The translations under genes and the position numbers were made by a program. Under the pieces are notes generated by a model. It worked only from the letters and a program-made list of their open reading frames with translations, was not told the origin of the DNA and did no database searches. This document shows positions 60,103 to 64,000 of a stretch of DNA of 64,000 bases, piece by piece (the first letter of the stretch is position 1; every line of letters starts with the position of its first letter). This stretch comes from Natrialba sp. SSL1 (lineage in GTDB: Archaea; Halobacteriota; Halobacteria; Halobacteriales; Natrialbaceae). The stretch covers positions 1 through 64,000 of the forward strand of contig NZ_MASN01000037.1 in NCBI RefSeq assembly GCF_001861355.1, written 5' to 3'.

Positions 60103-60492
60103 TCAAATCGCGTCGTCCGGATCGTGACGCGCCGCTACTCGAGTTGCCTCGGTCGCGTACTGGTCCCGCGTCTCGCGGTCGTCGACCGTGCCGAGGTCGT
60201 TGCGCGAAACGGTCAGGCTCGCTTTCGTCTCGCGTTCCGGGCCTGTAAAGCTCGTGAGCGCGCGTTCGCGACGGTGGTAGTAGCGACCGTCCGGTGTCGC
60301 GTACACGAGGATTATTAGGTTCAGTTCGTCGTCGCCGTACGTTCGTTCGACGAGCCAGACGCGGGTTTCGGCTTCATCGTCATCACCATCGTCGCCACCA
60401 CTATCACTACCATCACCAGCCGTCCGATCAGCTAGCTCGTCGGATGAACTCGAGTCACGGGCATCGTGAGCGTCGAGATCGTCGGTAGTCAT
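60103..60492 (-). CDS. Haloarchaeal conserved protein of unknown function
   Basis: The 129-aa protein has a disordered acidic N-terminus of about 45 residues (AGDGSDSGGDDGDDDE) and a compact beta-rich core: TRVWLVERTYGDDELNLIIL, VYATPDGRYYHRRERALTSF and TKASLTVSRNDLGTV. Its composition and codon use are host-like. I cannot name a family. The ATG at 60492 was chosen; another Met codon is two codons upstream. Confidence 0.75.
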   Translation of the reverse strand: MTTDDLDAHDARDSSSSDELADRTAGDGSDSGGDDGDDDEAETRVWLVERTYGDDELNLIILVYATPDGRYYHRRERALTSFTGPERETKASLTVSRNDLGTVDDRETRDQYATEATRVAARHDPDDAI

Positions 60493-60543
60493 TGGCACAG
60501 GTGGGTGCTGAGAGACGCGCTGACTCGCTGATGGACACAGCGC

Positions 60544-61185
60544 TTAGCGACCGGTATCGTACTTGTACGTCGCCGATTCGGTGTCGATGCCGAAATCCTC
60601 GGGACTGTCCTCGTCGGCCACCTCCGCGTCGCGCTCGGATGCCTGTTTGAACGCCTCCCTGAGACGATCCGGCATCCGGAACCGATCGATCTCGAGTGCA
60701 TGAGCGACGGCGTCGGGGTCGGTTTGCTCTCGCTTCGCCTCGAGCCGGCGCTGAAGCGCTGGGGGAAGTTTCGATTCCTCGATTCGGCGGAAGCCAAACT
60801 GTGCGAGGTACTCACCTTCGCTCGTCAGCGAGTAGACGGTGTCGAAGCCCTCGTCGCTGGCGTACTCGATGAGTCGTTCGATGACGTGTGCGCCGACACC
60901 CTGGCCGCGCCAGTTATCGAGGACGCCGATGCTCGTGAGTTCACAGACGTCGGTTCGTCGGTCGTCCGCGTCGTCAGCGCTGTCGTCGCCACCAGTCGCT
61001 CCCTCATCACTGCTTCCGCCATCCCTATGGATACGGATCCGACCGAATCCACCCTTCTCGCCCGACTGCTCATCGACCGCGATGACGTAGTCACGGGACC
61101 GGAACGCCGTCTCGTCGAGCCCCATCGACTCGATGTGGTCGAGCAACCAGACCTCTTCCCGGTTTTTCGCGTCCCGTACGTACAT
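60544..61185 (-). CDS. GNAT-family acetyltransferase
   Basis: The 213-aa protein starts at the ATG at 61185 (MYVRDAKNREEVWLLDHIES). It contains the acetyl-CoA loop SIGVLDNWRGQGVGAHVIER (about residues 89-108) and GFRRIEESKLPPALQ. An acidic insertion (GGSSDEGATGGDDSADDADD) sits in the middle. The C-terminus has an added helical region of about 60 residues typical of a haloarchaeal subgroup. The acceptor is not known; the open frame upstream is not part of the gene. Confidence 0.88.
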   Translation of the reverse strand: MYVRDAKNREEVWLLDHIESMGLDETAFRSRDYVIAVDEQSGEKGGFGRIRIHRDGGSSDEGATGGDDSADDADDRRTDVCELTSIGVLDNWRGQGVGAHVIERLIEYASDEGFDTVYSLTSEGEYLAQFGFRRIEESKLPPALQRRLEAKREQTDPDAVAHALEIDRFRMPDRLREAFKQASERDAEVADEDSPEDFGIDTESATYKYDTGR

Positions 61186-61305
61186 GATTCGATATTCGGC
61201 CTGAACGGCCAAAAGGGTTTGCGGGGCAGTAGCGCCGGCGTCACGAAGATCGTCCGATGTTCGCCTTCCCGAATACCTATACCATAGCCATGCGACACGT
61301 CTCCA

Positions 61306-63312
61306 ATGGCCACGACAGACGACCTCGACACCGAGACAGCGGACGTACTCGAGTCCCTCGCATCGCTCCCGACGATCGCGCATCCGACCATCTCGCCCGA
61401 CGGCTCGGAGATCGCGTTCTACTACGACGAGACGGGGCGCAACGAACTCCACGTGCTCGACGCAGAGACGGGGGCACTCAAGCAGTGGTCCGACGGCGAC
61501 GTGCCGCGAAACGCGCGCTGGTTCCTCCGCTGGGGAGCGGACGGAGAACGCGTGTTCTTCCACCAGGACGAGGGCGGCGACGAGCAGAACGATATCTACG
61601 CACTCTCGCGAGCGGGAGAAGTCGAATCCGTCGTCGAAATCGACGGCCAGGCGGTTCTGAACGACGTGAGCGACGACGGGGAGTCGCTGCTGTTCACCTC
61701 GAACCGCGACGGCCAGATGAACGCGTATCGGTACGACTGCGCGACCGAGGAGGTGACCAAACTCACCGACTACGAGCGCGCCGTCGGCGCGCTGTCGTTC
61801 TCGCCGGACGGGGACCGGATCGCCTACGCGACGAACGAGACGGACGACTTCGACAACGTCGACGTCTACGTCGCGAACGCCGACGGCTCCGAGCCGCGAA
61901 ATCTGTCGCTCGGCGACGTGGGTGCGGAGTCGGCACCGATGGACTGGGGACCCGACGGAGAGCGGTTACTGGTCACGGACAATACGACGGACCTCAGCCG
62001 CGCAGGTGTCGTCGATCTCGCTGCGCTGGACGAGGTTGCGCTCGAGGCCGATGACGACACCGAAAGCGACGCTGGCGACACCGACGCCCGGACAGCAGCC
62101 GACGACGCCGTCACCTGGTACAGCGACAGCGATTTCGAGGAGTCCCCCACTGGATTCCTCCCCGATGGCGATCGCTTCTTTGCACTGCGCGACCGCGCGG
62201 CCCAGTCCATCCCTGTCGTCTACGATATCGAAACCGGCGAGAGCCGCGAACTCGACGTTCCCGAGGGAATGACCTCCGTCGGCCGAATGGGACCGAGCGA
62301 TGTCGCCATCGACGAGAATCGCCTCCTGCTTCAGCACACGAGTCCGACGAGCCGGCCGGAACTGCTCGTCTACGACCTCGCAACCGACGAGTACGAGACG
62401 CTCCTCGAGGCCGAGTACGGTCCCTTCTCGCCTGAGGACTTCGCCGACGCGGAGTACCTCACAGTACAGTCCGACGGTGTTCCGGAGACGCCCGCCGAAG
62501 CAGTCGAGCACGAACCAGCCGACGAACTCGAGATCGGTGCGCTGCTGTACGACTCCGGCGAGCGGCCGTCGCCGCTGCTCGTCAAAGTCCACGGCGGCCC
62601 GCGCGCCCGGGACACCAAGGGATTCAACCTCTACACGCAGATGCTGGTTATGCAGGGCTTTTCCGTCCTCGAGGTCAACTACCGCGGCTCGACCGGCCGC
62701 GGCCGGGAGTTCGTCGAAGAACTTCTCGAGGACTGGGGCGGTGCCGAGCAGGGTGACGTGGCGACGGCCGCCGAGCACGTCCTCGAAACGCGCGACTGGC
62801 TCGACGAGGACCGCGTCGTCGTCTTCGGCGGTTCCTACGGCGGCTACTCGGCCTACTGGCAGACGGTGCAGTACCCTGACCTGTACGACGCTGGCATCGC
62901 CTGGATCGGCCTCACGGACCTCGAAGAGCAGTACGAGACGACGATGCCCCACTACCGGATCGAACTCATGGAGAAGTACCTCGGCACGCCCGAGGAGAAC
63001 CCGGCCCTCTACGAGGAGCGCTCGCCGATCACGCACGCCGAGAACCTCGCCGCGCCGCTGCTCATGGTCCACGGCGTCAACGACACCCGCGTCCCCGTCT
63101 CGCAGGCCCGGCGCTATCGCGAGGCACTCGAGTCCCTCGGCTACGAGTTCGGCCCCGGCGGCGACGTCGAGTACGAGGAACTCGGGGAGGAGGGCCACGC
63201 GTCGACCGACCAGCGCCAGCAGCTACGGACGTTCGAGTTGCTCGCGGACTTCCTTCAGCGTCGGGCTGGTAACGAGCCTGCGGACGCTGCCGAGCACGCG
63301 GCAGAGGACTGA
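61306..63312 (+). CDS. S9-family prolyl oligopeptidase-type peptidase
   Basis: The 668-aa enzyme has an N-terminal beta-propeller (about residues 20-400, with repeated SPDGDRIAYATN-type blades) and a C-terminal alpha/beta hydrolase. The catalytic Ser is in VVFGGSYGGYSAYW (about 510), the Asp in HGVNDTRVPVSQA (about 592) and the His in GEEGHASTDQ (about 628). The layout matches acylaminoacyl-peptidase-like enzymes (S9C). It has no signal peptide, so it acts in the cytoplasm. The start at 61306 gives the usual length. Confidence 0.95.
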   Translation: MATTDDLDTETADVLESLASLPTIAHPTISPDGSEIAFYYDETGRNELHVLDAETGALKQWSDGDVPRNARWFLRWGADGERVFFHQDEGGDEQNDIYALSRAGEVESVVEIDGQAVLNDVSDDGESLLFTSNRDGQMNAYRYDCATEEVTKLTDYERAVGALSFSPDGDRIAYATNETDDFDNVDVYVANADGSEPRNLSLGDVGAESAPMDWGPDGERLLVTDNTTDLSRAGVVDLAALDEVALEADDDTESDAGDTDARTAADDAVTWYSDSDFEESPTGFLPDGDRFFALRDRAAQSIPVVYDIETGESRELDVPEGMTSVGRMGPSDVAIDENRLLLQHTSPTSRPELLVYDLATDEYETLLEAEYGPFSPEDFADAEYLTVQSDGVPETPAEAVEHEPADELEIGALLYDSGERPSPLLVKVHGGPRARDTKGFNLYTQMLVMQGFSVLEVNYRGSTGRGREFVEELLEDWGGAEQGDVATAAEHVLETRDWLDEDRVVVFGGSYGGYSAYWQTVQYPDLYDAGIAWIGLTDLEEQYETTMPHYRIELMEKYLGTPEENPALYEERSPITHAENLAAPLLMVHGVNDTRVPVSQARRYREALESLGYEFGPGGDVEYEELGEEGHASTDQRQQLRTFELLADFLQRRAGNEPADAAEHAAED

Positions 63313-63316
63313 GGCG

Positions 63317-63991
63317 CTAGCCGCTCGCCAGGGCCGCCTCGAGGCGCGATTCGATCTCGTCGAGTTCGTTTCGCAGTGCCTCTCCTTCCTCGCCCTCCAG
63401 CGCGTCGATCCGCTCGACGAGTCCCTGCAGCCGCGAGTACTTCTCGTCTTCGTCGACGCTCGTCTTCTGGACGTAGACGCTCTCGCCCGTCTCGTACACC
63501 TCAGATTCCGAGAGGTCCGTCACCGAGATGACGAGATCCAGTTTCTCCGGGTCGACGCCGAGGACCCACTCGCGGGGCACGTCGTGCTCGTCGAGCGCCT
63601 CGAAAATCGCCTCCTCGTCCATCGGTCGCCGCCGTTCGCGAACCGTCCGCCGAACGGTGCCGTACCGGCCGTGTAGCTCCTGGTCCGGGCCGAGACGGTC
63701 GAGTAGCGCGTTCCGCGCCGACTGACGAAGCCGGTCCGCGCCGTGCTGGACGTCCGAGGCGAGGACGTAGAGGTCTGTGAGGGCATCCGTCTCGAGTACC
63801 CCTGGTTCGTTCGCGTTCTCGAGTCCGTCGAGCAATGCGGCGAGCAACAGTCCGTCGTCGTGGACGCGTTCGGGCTGGGTGCGCGCCTCGGCTGCGGAGA
63901 CGAGGTAGGGACTCTCACCGGCCACGGCCTCGTCATCGCGACGGATGGTGTCGTCCGTGACTGTGTACGTTCCCGAGAGCGTCAGTAGCAC
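63317..63991 (-). CDS. Hypothetical protein, possibly cut by the window edge
   Basis: The frame is open from the right edge of the window; the GTG at 63991 is the first plausible start, giving 224 aa. The N-terminal third reads LLTLSGTYTVTDDTIRRDDE. The centre is a helical run (DALTDLYVLASDVQHGADRL), then PREWVLGVDPEKLDLVISVT, and the end is a coiled coil (LVERIDALEGEEGEALRNEL). Host-like composition. I do not recognise a family; the true start may lie beyond base 64000. Confidence 0.75.
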   Translation of the reverse strand: MLLTLSGTYTVTDDTIRRDDEAVAGESPYLVSAAEARTQPERVHDDGLLLAALLDGLENANEPGVLETDALTDLYVLASDVQHGADRLRQSARNALLDRLGPDQELHGRYGTVRRTVRERRRPMDEEAIFEALDEHDVPREWVLGVDPEKLDLVISVTDLSESEVYETGESVYVQKTSVDEDEKYSRLQGLVERIDALEGEEGEALRNELDEIESRLEAALASG

Positions 63992-64000
63992 TGCGTAGGG

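Noticed and set aside
1-64000. CRISPR array, rRNA, tRNA or complete insertion sequence
   Set aside because: I looked for regularly spaced repeats, T-loop motifs, rRNA-like stretches and transposase motifs and found none.

Overview
The window is a haloarchaeal chromosome segment. Most of it is GC-rich with an acidic proteome. It carries a single-copy-style TFB, UPF0058 and UPF0212 proteins, a bacterio-opsin-activator-type regulator, a PGF-CTERM surface protein, an F420/luciferase-type oxidoreductase, a 2-oxoacid:ferredoxin oxidoreductase pair and methylmalonyl-CoA mutase/epimerase. This fits class Halobacteria (a Natrialbales-like genome is my guess; species cannot be read from the sequence).

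Region 1 (about 1-23,770): a head-tail provirus of siphovirus type, all genes on the minus strand and mostly overlapping by a few bases. Reading 5' to 3' (right to left) it holds two small early genes, a very large primase-helicase fusion, a winged-helix protein, and a gap with a strong double hairpin. Then come several small cysteine-containing or membrane proteins, an HNH nuclease, TerS, TerL, portal, two tiny genes, a MuF-type protein, a DUF2213-type protease/scaffold, a decoration-like protein and the major capsid protein. Head completion genes follow, then tail terminator, tail tube, tail-assembly chaperone G, its T extension reached by a -1 frameshift at A_AAA_AAG, tape measure, and distal tail/fibre genes. 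No sheath gene is seen. No integrase, repressor or att site is visible, so the element very probably continues left of the window; its right edge lies just before a host OGG-type glycosylase gene.

Region 2 (23,773-34,895): host genes for DNA repair, two conserved archaeal UPF families, a 59-aa zinc ribbon missed by a 60-aa ORF cut-off, TFB, a UlaG-like metallo-hydrolase, a divergent Nramp-family transporter lacking the usual metal-site motifs, an M48-type membrane protein with a destroyed HExxH, a small membrane protein behind a perfect 20-bp palindrome, a UbiA prenyltransferase and a ThDP enzyme.

Region 3 (about 34,896-37,140): an AT-rich island unlike its flanks. It encodes a stand-alone reverse transcriptase of the Abi/UG (defence-RT) type with a long alpha-helical C-terminal half. 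Downstream are a long-range AT-rich stem and then a compact, TATA-preceded structured RNA (three-way junction, GAAA tetraloop). This RT-plus-RNA locus is the best candidate for an undescribed system, probably anti-viral.

Region 4 (37,142-64,000): mostly metabolic host genes: Fe-type alcohol dehydrogenase, HD phosphohydrolase, TRIC channel, FAD-linked oxidoreductase, LLM oxidoreductase, a DNPH1/RCL-like nucleotide hydrolase, a Bat-type regulator, CPBP protease, aminotransferase, lipoproteins, methyltransferase, KorA/KorB, flavin reductase, PGF-CTERM protein, CspA, methylmalonyl-CoA epimerase and mutase large subunit, aldo/keto reductase, GNAT, S9 peptidase, and a last hypothetical gene that may run off the window.
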